A stretch of DNA of 64,000 nucleotides, from contig NC_089390.1 of the NCBI RefSeq assembly GCF_003171515.1, forward strand, positions 4,836,001-4,900,000, given 5' to 3'. The translations under genes were made by a program, and so were the position numbers. The notes beneath the pieces were generated by a model. The model was not told the origin of the DNA. It ran no database searches and was given only the letters and a program-made list of their open reading frames with translations. Source of the DNA: Pyrenophora tritici-repentis. Lineage: Eukaryota; Ascomycota; Dothideomycetes; Pleosporales; Pleosporaceae. Shown piece by piece: positions 45,034 through 56,832 of this stretch (its first letter is position 1; the number at the start of each line of letters is the position of its first letter).

Positions 45034-45582
45034 ATGGCACATGTTGGCGCACTCCCCAAGATTCACCGATATATTACGGCTCACAATAATGAGGGCAAAG
45101 CTATTTTCAGCGACGCCTTCAACGAGGAGAGCAAAATGAAGCCTAACGATGACGGCATTGCGTTCGCCCTCAGCTTCACCACCAAAGGCTTCCCAGTCGA
45201 CATGAACGACGACAAAGACCTCGACGTATACGGCAATTATCTCAAGGAAGCGCCCGGCCTTGTCGTCTCCGGTGGGACAGTCCTCCGACATGTCGACATC
45301 CCTCCGGCGACTGAGTGCACGATGCACCGAACTGTGAGCTTGGACTACGGTTGCGTGATCGAGGGCGAGATCGAGTGTCTGCTAGATAGCGGCGAGAAGC
45401 GGTTGATGAAGCGGGGGGACGTCGCGATCCAGCGGGGAACTATGCATCAGTGGATTAACCACAGCAAGACCGACTGGGTCCGCATGCTCTTTGTGCTACA
45501 AGAATCCAAGCCATTGAATCTTGCAGGCGAGACTGTTGGCGAAGAACTAGCAGGTATGGCAGGTGTGCGTCCGTCAGACTGA
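45034..45582 (+). CDS. cupin-domain protein
   Basis: 182 codons, no intron. A single small beta-barrel is seen: MHRTVSLDYGCVIEGEIECLLDSGEKRLMKRGDVAIQRGTMHQWINHS, given here in part. The first cupin motif has H and E ligands, and the second has the P-less H of GTMHQW. The length is typical of one-domain cupins that bind a metal and act as isomerases, dioxygenases or decarboxylases, often in secondary or aromatic metabolism. The start at 45034 lies in a good context (CACCATGGC). It has no signal peptide, so it is probably cytosolic. The substrate is unknown. Confidence 0.82.
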   Translation: MAHVGALPKIHRYITAHNNEGKAIFSDAFNEESKMKPNDDGIAFALSFTTKGFPVDMNDDKDLDVYGNYLKEAPGLVVSGGTVLRHVDIPPATECTMHRTVSLDYGCVIEGEIECLLDSGEKRLMKRGDVAIQRGTMHQWINHSKTDWVRMLFVLQESKPLNLAGETVGEELAGMAGVRPSD

Positions 45583-45877
45583 GGTTGAATTATGACAATG
45601 GAGGGGACAGTGGAGATGTGCGGAATCGATAAGTCAAACCTCGGTTGCCAAGCCACCTAACACCCAATTTGATCATTCCCCACGTGCTCCACCATCGCTT
45701 CTTCACTGTAGCATTTGTGACAGACGCAAAGGGCAGTCCTTGGGTCCAACTAAGCCATGAACGATCTATCTAAATACTGGTCGTGATATCAACCCCATAT
45801 CCGGCGGCTACGATCCTCTACGAACAATACTAAGCAACCCTTGCAAGAAGGCCATTGTCCACATCAGCCACTCACGG
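45583..45877. other. short intergenic region
   Basis: 295 bp between the cupin stop and the farnesyltransferase start on the same strand. Nothing else is seen. Confidence 0.4.
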
Positions 45878-47454
45878 ATGCCCACTAGCGTATCATCCAA
45901 TTCCAGACGCCGTGCCGTGCATGTAAAGAAGATGGCCATGCCCCTGCGTTTCTCTGCCCAGGCGCCTTCATCCCGCTTGGAGGAAATAGTACCCACATCA
46001 GACCGGATTGAAGAGCTGTCAGACTCCGAGCTTGGGAGTGAATACGAAGATATGGGTACTGCGACTGTGGAAGAGCAGGCAAACATTGTTTATTTGGATA
46101 GCATCAGGATACCGATCAAAGATACTTTGGAGACAGCAACATCTGAAGTGGACGAGGAGACGGCAAGACTCATTCTTCCGTACTTGGAGGGCAATCCAAA
46201 TGACTTCGATCTCAACGCTTTTGGTATACCGAAGCTCCAGCGACAAAGGCATGAAGCCATGTTGAAGAAAATCCTTGGAGATTACCCATCAGGTGCTGCT
46301 GCAATGGACGCTGCACGACCTTGGCTCGTGTACTGGGCTCTACAAAGCATGACTGCACTGGGTCAAGACATTTCTAGTTATCACAAAAGGTACGTCAGTT
46401 TCTGTATTATGTCTTCAATCTATCCTGTTGTTTAATTGAACAGTAAACATGACCTCTGACTACAAACAGAATAGCACACACTTTCTCTCTGGTCCAACAT
46501 CCAGACGGAGGGTTCGGAGGCGGTTATGGCCAGTATGCTCACCTTGCCTGCTCATACGCCGCAACACTGTCACTTGCGATAGCCGGTGGGAAAGATTCTT
46601 ACGATGTCATCAACCGCAAGACGCTATGGCACTATTTGGGACGGATGAAGCAAGCAGACGGAGGCTTCACCATGTGCCTAGGCGGCGAGGAAGATATCCG
46701 CGGCGCCTACTGCGCCATGGTCATCCTATCACTTACCAACCTCCCCATGGAACTCCCACCAGACGCCCCAGCAAGAAAACACGGCCTCACCAGCTTTACA
46801 GATGGGCTTGGCGAATGGGTCTCGAAATGCCAGTCCTGGGACGGCGGCATCTCAGCCGAGCCCGGAAACGAAGCCCATGGCGCCTATGCCTTCTGCGGCC
46901 TAGCCTGTCTCTCAATTCTCGGACCACCCAAAGAGACACTGCACAAATACCTCAACATCGACATGTTGATCTACTGGCTATCTTCTCGACAATGCACTCC
47001 CGAAGGTGGCTACAATGGGCGAACCAACAAGCTCGTCGACGGCTGCTACTCTCATTGGGTCGGAGGCTGCTGGTCCATTGTCGAAGCAGTAACAACATCC
47101 GGTCTCTGGAACCGACCTGCACTAGGCCGCTACATCCTCGCCGCCTGCCAAGAGAAGAAAGGTGGTCTAAAGGATAAACCCGGAAAGAGTTCTGACGCCT
47201 ACCACACATGCTACAACCTCGCCGGCCTCAGTGCCGCACAGTACAAATACGCTTTCGACGAAAACGTAAACAAGAACCTAGGCGCTACCAACTTTGGAGC
47301 CCCATACCACTGGAAGTCCGAGGGCCGGTACGAAGATGATAAGATCGTCTGGGACGATGGTGATATAGTCAAGCCTGTGCATCCAATCTTTGTTATTCCT
47401 TTCATGTCAGTGTATGAGATGCGCAAGTATTTTGAAGATAAAGAGGGATTTTAA
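45878..47454 (+). CDS. RAM1: protein farnesyltransferase beta subunit
   Basis: Exons 45878-46389 and 46470-47454 (80-bp intron, phase 2, rejoining as HKR-IAHTF) give 498 residues. Repeated QW-like motifs of the alpha-alpha barrel are visible: HPDGGFGGGYGQ, QADGGFTMCLGG, SWDGGISAEPGNEAHGAYAFCGLA, TPEGGYNGRTNKLVDGCYSHWVGGCW. Zinc ligands fit Asp361 and Cys363 (in DGCYSHW) and His416 (AYHTCYNLAGLS). With an alpha subunit it adds farnesyl to CaaX proteins such as Ras, Rho-type GTPases and mating factors. The GGTase-I beta subunit is the nearest alternative; the RTNKLVDGCYSHWVGG stretch fits farnesyltransferase. The N-terminal start is the first ATG and is not certain. Confidence 0.93.
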
Positions 47455-47647
47455 GGTACATCACACTTCTTCTAGCTAGTTGGGCCATGATTTTGCGAAA
47501 AAGAAAAATGCTTATTACATATATTTCGCGATTCCCAGAGCGTGATTGACAGAACAAAACAAGACATGAAATTCCAATAACAAGTATATACTAACATTAC
47601 AGAGATACAAATACAACACTAAACTATTAATAGCCTCCATCTTCACT

Positions 47648-48946
47648 CTACCTGTTATGACGTCCACAGTCCCACGTCTGAGTTCCTTGAGGCATCTGCT
47701 TGGTAAAGCCACACCTCGCGCCCCTCCTAGTCTGACCTGTGCACTGCAACACCACCTGACCCGCCTTTGCTACCTTAGCAGTTTGCTTCCTGGCTGGCGG
47801 AACGGGGTTGCGTACTCGCTTGGGGCGGGGTTGTCCTCCCGTTGTGGGGGCCGCACGCTTGGTTCCGGCTGCGGGGGGAGAGGGGCTAGGAGTGGGGATG
47901 GTACGGGGGCTGGAGAGAGAGGACGTGGAAGATGGGCCCCCGGGAGTTGTTGGTGTGGCTGGTGGGGAAGAGGGGCTGGGAGTGGGGATGGTACGGGGGC
48001 TGGAGAGAGTGGACGTGGAAGATGAGCCCCCCGGACTTGTTGGCGTGACTGGTGGGGGAGTAGGGGTGCTACCTTTGAGGATGCTACCGGGGTCGGACAA
48101 AGGCGAGCTTGACTTTTTCGATCCTGCAGGTGATGTCTTGAGTTCGACATTTGCTCCTACCCCGACCTGTGCTCCTGGTACCGTCGGCGGAGGAGATAAA
48201 GACCCGCCCGCAAGAAGTGAAGATGGGATTACAGGAGGTGAAGACGGGACCTGAGTACCCGAAAGAGAAGACGAGTAATTAGGAAGAGCTGGAAAATTTG
48301 CCTCAATTTCAGACGGCGTGAGTGAAGGCGGGGGGGAAGTGTTGACCACAGTATCTGACCAATCATCCTTGTTCGGCAACTCACCACCAGGGGGAGAAGG
48401 AGTCTTTTGACGATTATTATTAAGCTGATCTAGAGCAGTAATACCTATAATATCATCTTCGTCAATATTAGGAAGATCATGAGGAGACGATGGACCTATA
48501 GTAGAAGGAAGACTCTCATCCGAAAGAGTAGGTGAAGTAATGCCCTCCATGTTGTCGTTACCTGGAAGCTCTTCAGAATCCTCGGAGGCTTCGTAATCCT
48601 CTTCGTAATTCTCTTCTTCCTCGCCCTCCATCACAACATCTGGGGTGTTCTCGATGACGTAGCCATCCTCTGGTTCTTCATCCTCCAGCTCCATATCTGG
48701 AGAGTCATGTGACTTGGCGAAACTATTACCGTAGTTGTATCCTACGAGGCCGTACTTCTCAGCCTCTGTATCGGTCTTGTCGGTTACCTGTTCAACCATA
48801 TACTCGAACACAGTCTCGATGGTGTCTTCAGAGCCGATGCTAAAGGGGTATATCGAGTCTCTGATATGATCCAGAGTGAGAGGTGCCTCAGAGAGGATCT
48901 CTCTGAACTTTGCCTCAACTTGAGCGGGGCTCTCCTCTCTGTTCAT
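47648..48946 (-). CDS. disordered protein with C-terminal Cys/His motif
   Basis: 432 codons, intronless. The first 65 residues are helical (AKFREILSEAPLTLDHIRDSIYPF). An acidic segment follows (about 85-130), then a very Pro/Ser/Thr-rich region with a direct duplication of 30 residues (plus coordinates 47881-48060). The end is basic and has CTGQTRRGARCGFTK...WDCGRH. This recalls the small zinc-binding C-x(T/K)-G-x-x-C...C-x-x-H motif found at the ends of assorted eukaryotic and viral proteins. No catalytic domain is seen. It might be a chromatin or scaffold protein, but the function is unknown. Confidence 0.75.
   Translation of the reverse strand: MNREESPAQVEAKFREILSEAPLTLDHIRDSIYPFSIGSEDTIETVFEYMVEQVTDKTDTEAEKYGLVGYNYGNSFAKSHDSPDMELEDEEPEDGYVIENTPDVVMEGEEEENYEEDYEASEDSEELPGNDNMEGITSPTLSDESLPSTIGPSSPHDLPNIDEDDIIGITALDQLNNNRQKTPSPPGGELPNKDDWSDTVVNTSPPPSLTPSEIEANFPALPNYSSSLSGTQVPSSPPVIPSSLLAGGSLSPPPTVPGAQVGVGANVELKTSPAGSKKSSSPLSDPGSILKGSTPTPPPVTPTSPGGSSSTSTLSSPRTIPTPSPSSPPATPTTPGGPSSTSSLSSPRTIPTPSPSPPAAGTKRAAPTTGGQPRPKRVRNPVPPARKQTAKVAKAGQVVLQCTGQTRRGARCGFTKQMPQGTQTWDCGRHNR
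47881..48060. repeat. 90-bp tandem duplication in coding DNA
   Basis: Units 47881-47970 and 47971-48060 are nearly identical and in frame. Each encodes a 30-residue Pro/Ser/Thr repeat containing SSPRTIPTPSPS. Confidence 0.9.
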
Positions 48947-49718
48947 TGTTGCTGTTGTTTGATGTTGTTGTTTTGGTGTGGTGATGTTGTGTAAAGTGTG
49001 TGTGTATGTGTTTGCTCAGGTTGTTGGATTAATTGTTTGTGAGTGAGTGTATTGGTACAGAGGATGCTTGATGGATATTAATCTGTGGTGCATGTTGAAA
49101 TGAAATACATGTCGAGACAAAGCGACATCGACAATTAGAGCGAACAATGGCGAGGGGAAGGTGGATGGCGCTCAAAAGATCGCATTTCATTGTGTTAATT
49201 GTATTCATTGATGGCTTGGTGAACGCCAACTATCTTTGATGATTTTTGACCACCATTGTATCAATGTGTTTCATTGTGCAGTCAAGCAGCTGAATGGACT
49301 TTGGTCAACAGTCTGAGTTAACAGTGTCAACATGCATAGATGCGAAGTAACACGTGATACTGAACAGGTCGAGCAGCGGTCCGGACAAAGAAAGGGGACG
49401 AGAGGACGAAAGAACCTCAACAAGGACAACGCATGGGCAATAGTTGCGCACTGTCTATTGGAACATCGGCCGATGTTGGAAGCGAGGTCACCCACTTTGC
49501 CTAATACATCTGCCGTTGTCAGATATCAAAATGATGATGACGTACATCGGCCTCGTATGTATCATATTTCGGTCCGTGATTCACAACATCACGCGAGAGG
49601 AACGAGACTAGCTTTCATGTTGTTCATTTCGTGACCCAATATGCAGTACTCAGGTAATTATTCCCATTCCCTATTGGATCATAGAAGGACCGTGTGGTCT
49701 TCTCATGTTGCAATCTTT
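48947..49718. other. intergenic region
   Basis: 772 bp between the start of the disordered-protein gene and the 3' end of the A/B-barrel gene, both on the minus strand. No gene seen. Confidence 0.45.
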
Positions 49719-50499
49719 CTACGGGCCGTGGTAGTCCGTGTAGAGAACAAGGGGCGGCGCGCTGACCTTCTCCTTGAATTGTGACTTGATCTTGAGATGA
49801 GCCTCGTCCTCCTTGTCGTAGTAGTTCATGTCGTCAAGAGACTCAAAAATGCAACGGGCCATGAGGGTGTAGCCCTGGCTGCGTTCGTCTTCGTGGGCGG
49901 CGTTAGCCTGGGAGAGCTTGATGTACTGCTTTCCGTCCTACACAGGTGACGTTAGCATGCTTCTAGCTGATAACGATAGCCTCGGTATACAGCTCGCTGC
50001 GGATGCTGTCGGTACATGTTTAGCACCCCACGGCGGATTAATAGGCGCCCAGTATGCGTATATGCGTCGTGACCAGTGTAGCCAGCCGCCAGTACCCCCA
50101 CCCATTTTCTCGAACCGCGGCAGTACCTCCCGCGATACCCGCCAGGAACATGACTAACATGACTCTGGGACAGAACGAGTGACGCCATCGGGCGCTCTTA
50201 TTGAGAGGTAATTAATAGCCCGAGGGCGATTAGATTCCTGGGGTGCGAGGTGATGAGATGCTCTGACATGCAGCGGCGCTATGCACGGGCCGAATGTGTT
50301 GGTCGCAATCACGTGAAGGCGGGTAGGCATGCAGGACAGGAGAGGGAAGGCGCAGTGGAGTGGTGGGGTTGCGAGTCAGCGTCATGGTTTAACGTACCTT
50401 CTTCGCGTCTTGGGCGAGCGAGTTGTACATTTCGATAGCCGATTTGACCAGTTCCTGATCGGGAAGCTTGAAGAGAGTGAGGCGCATGATTTTAGGCAT
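49719..50499 (-). CDS. small stress-response A/B-barrel (Dabb-like) protein
   Basis: Exons 50398-50499 and 49719-49937 are joined over a 460-bp intron (donor GTACGT, acceptor GTGTAG, phase 0), giving 106 residues. The start reads MPKIMRLTLFKL, followed by a helix (DQELVKSAIEMYNSLAQDAKKDG), then GYTLMARCIFESLDDMNYYDKEDEAHLKIKSQFK and a C-terminal VSAPPLVLYTDY. This beta-alpha-beta-beta order with a long second helix is that of dimeric ferredoxin-like A/B barrels. Members include stress proteins and small polyketide or aldoxime enzymes. The exact role is not readable. The intron is about nine times the local norm. Confidence 0.82.
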
Positions 50500-53400
50500 C
50501 TTGGCGGTTTGGTTTATGTAGCTTTGTGGAGAGGTGGGGATGATGACTGAGCGGGCAGATGTGTAAAAGATGTGCAATTGTGAAGGTTCAAGTAGTCGGA
50601 CTGGCTTCGGAGTAGGTGGGTGGAGAGCCATTCGAAACACCAACATCAACGTCAGTTTACACAGCGTACTGCAGCATTCCCAACATCTAGACTCTATCAA
50701 TATTTGCTTTTGAGCCGTATGCCGTAGCCGTTGACCGTAGCCCTTCACCGACAGTCCCCGCATCCGCGTATGGCGGCAGCAACAACAACAGAGAGTGGTG
50801 CGAGGGGATACATGATTGCTATGCGTGGAGATGACAAGCTTAATGGGCAAACTCCATGGCACTCCATGGCACTCAATGGCACTCAATGGCACTCAATGGC
50901 ATAGTCTGGAGGAGATATCGGAGATGCACTAAACAGGCGGCGGGGTTGAATGATGAAGTGGGGTAGTATACTTACTAGATGGTGTTCTGGCACGTGATGA
51001 GAGAACGACACCGCTACCCGATGCCGGCACCAGCTGGCAGACTGCAGACATGCTGCTGTCGGACGTCGCACACACTTTAGGGTGGAACAAGCTGGACAAG
51101 CGTCGGATTGTTCTCATGGACCCTGAAGGCTGTCGTGCTTGAGATTCGGAGGTTTCGGGACGGTGCGCTGTGTCCTTCGCTAACGATGTTGGAACCCAGG
51201 GTTGGACTTTACCCTGCACCACACCCGGTCTGCTGCACCACCTCTTACCGTTACCGCGACGCGAGGCTGAACAGGAGGGCGACGCAGCGCTTGGTTGGAG
51301 AGCTGCGAGGCCAGCTCGAACATGTGGGTCTTGGGTAGCCTATGAATGGAACCAGGCCGATTCGAAGACGACATGTTGGTTGATGACAGCTCGACTTCTC
51401 TCTTGACAGTGTCGGTCCGCACTCACAAAGCCCATAGTCATCCTCGTCGTCTTCTGCTAATGCATCCGGCTTACGGTAGAGTTTGCAGCGCAGAAAGAGG
51501 GGCGCGTGGTTGACAACGCTGGCCACCTTCACCGCCTGTTTTGCAGATTGTCGCGGGTGGCCGTGCTGGCGCGCTCGCGTCATCCACAGATCTCCCGCTT
51601 TGTGCGACATGGCCGTGAAGCTCGCTCTCCCTCTCTGTTGTCGATTTGAGTGACCATGACACAAGTCGACTTTTGCCATGACACGCTTCCTTCTGGCGGG
51701 CCTCTTTCACTCCTCTTGGTCTGTTCTGGCAGTGGCTGTTCCTTGCGCTTCGTTGCCGCTATATTCACAAGCGCCATCGTCCCGCTCCATGTATCGACCA
51801 CCATCTAAGATCGGCGCCAGACAGAAGCGGCTTATACGGGGACCTGGCTTCTACCGGTAGTAGGTACAAGCTGGCTGTCGTGGACGGTGTCGGCCTATCG
51901 CACCACTTGACACTGACACTTCCTCGCAACCCTTTGCACCGCTGCTACCCACTTCTCGGCAGGTGAGAAATCAAAACACTTTCTGCAGCCGCCCGATGCA
52001 GATGCACGAACCTAGCATGCCATGTCGAGGCCAGCAAAATTTGTCCTTTGCGCCCTCGAGCTTCGACCGTCGGACCTTCGCTTGGCGCTGCCATGGACGC
52101 CTACGTACCTCCTCACAGGGATACTGGAGAGACTGTCGGCCTCCATCACGTGTAAGCGTCTCACCTGGAGATTTGGCCGGTAGGGTCGGCGCAGGAACGC
52201 CTGGCCCGTACCAGCTAGCAAGTATGCTCGCAATGTCAATCATGGCCTGTCCCAACCTACTCCTCCGCCGCTGCTGCTGCATCTGCATCTGCATCTGCAT
52301 GCTCCAAACGAGCTTGCGCTTGCGTGCTTTGCCAAATTCATGCCTGCAGCTTCACGCCCGACAACTAGCAGCCGTTGACCCTTTGCCCCTTCCAGCGACA
52401 GGCGCATTGGGAGCAGCGATACTCCGGGGGCCGTGCTTTGCTGCATGTATGCGTTGGCACTGACGCTTGATGCTTTCTGGTAACACCAACCCCAGGTATC
52501 TTTTCCCATCCCGCGAACGCATCAATCAAGTCCCCTCATTTGCCTCGTTCGCTGCCGCGTAGCTCCATGCTAGCCCTGTTGTGACGCATCTCTCGCTTCG
52601 AGCCACTATGCTTTGCATCCAAGACCCGTCACACAACCCATCTGCCATGATTCTCCGCGAGCGACTCTGGCGGCTGGTACCCTAGCCGGCTAGCAGTCCC
52701 ATTTTTATCATGCACCAAGGGCCTGCTTCCTAGTCTCTTTCGGACCCTGCTCCTAAATCCAAAGCCGACATATCACGCTTTCTGGCGCCAGAAGGTCATG
52801 CCATCGGTACACTTGTCAAAGGGTGCAGCTTCTGACGTATTTGCATTCTCCCCTCATGTTGCATATTGCATTAGTGGGTCCAGAGCACCCGAGAGATACG
52901 AGCAGAGAGCAATGTGAGCATGCACATCTGCCGCCTCGTTGTTTATGCGTCCGTCTGAGGCGTCTAGAGATGCACGACGCCGATCGAGACATGTCAAGCC
53001 TTGACGAACGCGTTACAGCAACTGACCCCGATCGCCAGCCGTTTTTTTTTACAGCGCTACCGCCTGCAGCACGGTGGCAAGAACGAACCGGTGAAGCTGT
53101 ACCTTTTGAGGTTTGACTCTCTTACTAGCTAACATTCTGGAACCTCTACCGTTGGCTACCTTCTCGCCAGCACATACTATGGGTCTCTCGACTACAGAGC
53201 CGCAACGAGACCCGCACATTATTCATTTCCACATGTCCAATTGCCCCTCCATTCTTACTGGCGGGCGAGACGCGCTTGGATACATGCTACACTCGCCTGC
53301 TGCAATATATTGCTCCATCCCACTGTAGGCACTTATCCTTCCCCCCATCCCCGTTCGACTGACTGCAAGCCGCTCCCTCTTCCTTGCTCTTTATACATCA

Positions 53401-53655
53401 CCCGCTGAGCTCTCTTTTGTACAGCTGTCACTCCTCTATTGGCAACTAACCTCCCTGCCCTAAAAGCATCTGCTGTCGTACCACCACTGCCACCAGTTCC
53501 TCTCTCGGCATACTATCGTCGCCACCAACGAACGCTTGCCAGTTCAGCAACACTCCGCATCAGTAGTCCTACTTCGCGACTGACAGCGAGCTATCCAAGC
53601 CCCGGCAGCCTTTCCAATCGCTCTATTACACGTCGACGACGAGCGACTATCCAAC
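50500..53655. other. 3.1-kb region without a confident gene
   Basis: Many short frames on both strands, none protein-like. Repeats present are five 10-bp units at 50851-50900 and a CTGCAT hexamer run near 52276-52301. CT-rich DNA at 53330-53450 could be the promoter of the small gene at 53656. Confidence 0.45.
50851..50900. repeat. 5 x 10-bp tandem repeat
   Basis: Unit ACTCMATGGC, with two copies carrying C and three carrying A at the variable position, in perfect register. Confidence 0.95.
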
Positions 53656-54424
53656 ATGTTCTACGTCATGTATCTCACAGGTTAGTACTGAGCAGACCCC
53701 TTTCCCTTCACCACACGTTACCACACAGTCGGACACCACGTCTCATGTGGAAGATCTAGATGATGCACCAATAAGTGCAAGGTTTGTCGTGTGGTCGCTT
53801 CGCCTAGCCGCCCAGTGTAGGGAGCCCCACACAACTTGGGTCTACAGAGAACTACACATTGGCCATGGATTCACTTCATGTCGGCAATCTTAGGGTACCA
53901 TCAACTGAGACTGACCATCGAGTATAGGCCTTTGCCAAAGACGCCACTGGCCCGACCCACTCTTCCAGACCTACCGTACCCGCTATGGTTACGGCTCAAC
54001 CGTTAGAGTAAACAACCGCGAGTACAGCACAGATGTAGAGTACGAGTCGGAAGAGCTAGCCAAGAATGCTGCCGCCACCCGCGCCTACATGATCTGCCGT
54101 AACTTTTCAGTAAACGATGGAATGTACCCAGGCCAGCGGCCCGGTCAGGGCGCCCAAGGACTGCCTACACCAATCGGAGCTGGCCGACGCAATACGTCGT
54201 CGTCAAATGATTACGATAGTTCGAGCACGACGAGCGGTGGTACAAGTCCCAGGAACTCGGATTGCGGGCTCGATGCAGCACAGGCGGCTGCAGCAGGACG
54301 ACGACCCAGCAAGGCCTCGGTAGCACCATCGTCCCCACCATTGGCGTGCTTCTGCGGCCGAGGATATGTCCGCGCTTATGAGAGGTGCTCTGGCTGTCTT
54401 CAGGAAGCCGGATACCGAGTGTAG
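53656..54424 (+). CDS. small protein with double-stranded-RNA-binding-motif pattern
   Basis: Exons 53656-53680 and 53928-54424 join over a 247-bp intron in phase 1, giving 173 residues with no stop. Residues 9-68 match the dsRBM layout. A first helix ends in LCQRRHWPDP, then come strands with YRTRYGYGSTVRVNNREYST, then the signature second helix SEELAKNAAATRAYMIC. After it come a Gly/Ser-rich linker and a Cys-rich end (ACFCGRGYVRAYERCSGC) that could bind zinc. The family call is my reading of the pattern. The first exon is short and the intron long for this genome, so another small exon inside it is possible and the N-terminus is uncertain. No other RNA-silencing gene lies nearby. Confidence 0.58.
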
Positions 54425-56832
54425 AGCGCGCCCACCTGGCATCCGGCACCTGGCGTCCATGCACATACACATCTATGTTTACGGTTACGAACAAGAACAG
54501 AAACGACGAACACGACGACTTACTACCAAGAAATCCCAACGAATCCCGCATCGATATTCAGAAAGACTTGAAGAGCCCAAGCTCAGCGATACCATGATAC
54601 CTACGACCTGCATGCGTTTTGTTTCCGCATTTCCATATGCCAAATTGCCATAGCGACTTACTCCTCACCGGTCCACTATCACGACACTCCAAACCTCTCC
54701 TCCACTGCGCAACAAGAGACGGTGGTTTTACTCCCTTCTCGCTTCACGACTTCCCTTGTTCCATCATCTGCTTTCTTTTCCTGGCAGCTAGCATAGCGAC
54801 GGCATTGAAAGCGATTTAGCGATCCCCCAGACACATGTGATTTTACGGGCTTGTTTTCCACGTTTGATGATTTTCCATCGATTAGACTGCACGTTACTTG
54901 CGCTGGTGGGTAATTTACAACTGAAAAAATGTGGCCCAGGGGGTCGTATGTGTGTATGTCTTTTCCGATTGACCAAATTGGGTTCATGATCCGCGATGAA
55001 TTTTTTCATACTTTTCTATAAAAGGAAGAGATACAAAGGGGGAAAAAAGAAGGAGGGAAAAATGGCGCTTCTCGCTGTTATGTCAATGATTTGACGAATC
55101 TAATGACTTCTACTTTGTTATGACAATACTCTCCTTTGCGTGATCGATCGTGTCTATCAATAGAGGATTACTGTCTGTTTCACCACGCAGTTTACAGATT
55201 CAACTAAGCCAAACAAACACCAATATGATAATGCGGTGTCACAGTGCCCGCATCACCAAGTCCCTATCATCTCTCTGTCTCTGTCTCTCTGCCTCAAAAG
55301 TCTCGTCATCAAGTAAAACATCTAAATAGTAGTCCAATATTCTTCCCACGACTATTCAGATCACACAAGTCGAACAGAGAGTTCTTCTCTGCCTATAAAA
55401 CACTCATCTTCGCCTATAGTTGTACAGAAATTCTGTATCCCCGTATCGTCTATCGTCCAACGCATAGCCATCCTACTTCACTGCCTTTCAGCCGTGGTAT
55501 CTCACCCAAAGTTCAGCTTGTTTTTTGTGACCTAACATGCTTTCTTGCCTTTTCTGCCTTTTATCTCCTCCCACGTGAAGGCATAAGAGCATGATAGGGA
55601 TATGTACCTCTGTGTGTAGTAACAAATATGGTGGGGATGTGTGTGTGGACAAGTTGGTCGGTGACGTTGTGGGGGTTTCACTGCAGGAGAAGTAATAGTT
55701 GGGTAATCAGGTATTTCAAGGTAAGATATGTAGACTTGTGGATGTTGGATGTGGGTATATGGATTGATTGACTGAGTATATACTGTACACGTGGTAAGAG
55801 GAAGAGAGGAAGAGAGGAAGAGAGGAAGAGAGGAAGAGAGGAAGAGAGGGAGAGAGGGAGAGGGAGAGAGGAAGAGAGGGAGAGAGGGAGAGGGAGAGGG
55901 AGAGAGAGGTATGTACGTACATCAGTCGGATCCCATACTGCTCAGAAGTCAATGTATAACCATTTAATACCCCGTTCTGTCACTTACAAGGATATGAAAC
56001 GATATTATGTTACGTGGAAAAAGTCTCAGTCGTGTGCCGAGTTCCTCGTACACACACGTATATATACACACAGAGAGGAGAGGGCGAGAGAGAAAGTAAA
56101 GCGAACAAAAGAGTATAAGATGATAATTCATTCCGTCATTCAATCATACCACGCCGCACTAGCCATCCAGTCCAGTCCTCCACCTTTACCCGCACCCCCA
56201 CTATCCACCAAGCAAATAGGAACATGCCCCTTCTCTTTCCCTTCTCTTTCCCTTCTCTTACAAAAACCTCTTCCCCACTACCAAATAACAAACTCTGAAG
56301 ACAAAAAATTCGTAAGACTGCACACGCGGCAGTCCAAACGACGTGGTATAGTAGATAATCGATTCTCAACAAACCCATCCCCTTCCCAAAAAAACACACA
56401 AAAAGAAGCGCAAAAGCGAGCATGTCATGCTTCACCGACAGGAAGAAGGGAGGAGTAGTCGAGGATTGGGGGGTGAATAAACCAACCAGGTTTAGTCCGT
56501 GCCCTGCCCCCACCATGGATAATGTTCGATAGGAGGGATGTGGTATCTTGTGATGGTCGCAAATGTTTCGCCGGAGAATGTGGAAAAACAGAACATGATT
56601 ATGATGTCCATGCCCTCTTTAGCCCCCAATCGGGACAATAGAGGAAGAAGGGGGGAGAATGGTCATGAAGAAGTAGTAAAAGAGAAGAAAGAAAAAAGAC
56701 AACCCCGTATATGTCGATCGCCATAGAACTCCAGACCCGATGCCGTTTGGTGAGAGAAACCGGTAATCCCAGGTGCAGCAGCCGCAGTAATATGGCCAGC
56801 GTATAACAAATTCTTCTGGGACGAGGATGAGA
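54425..56832. other. 2.4-kb intergenic region rich in simple sequence
   Basis: No gene seen. It has CT repeats near 55268-55290, a 114-nt homopurine tract (55796-55909), AC/AT/GA strings near 56050-56095 and a CCCTTCTCTTT repeat near 56228-56258. The right end should be the 3' UTR of CDC24. Confidence 0.5.
55796..55909. repeat. 114-nt homopurine GA tract
   Basis: All bases on the plus strand are A or G. It is built first from a 9-bp unit (GAAGAGAGG) and then from GAGAGGGA-type variants. Confidence 0.95.
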
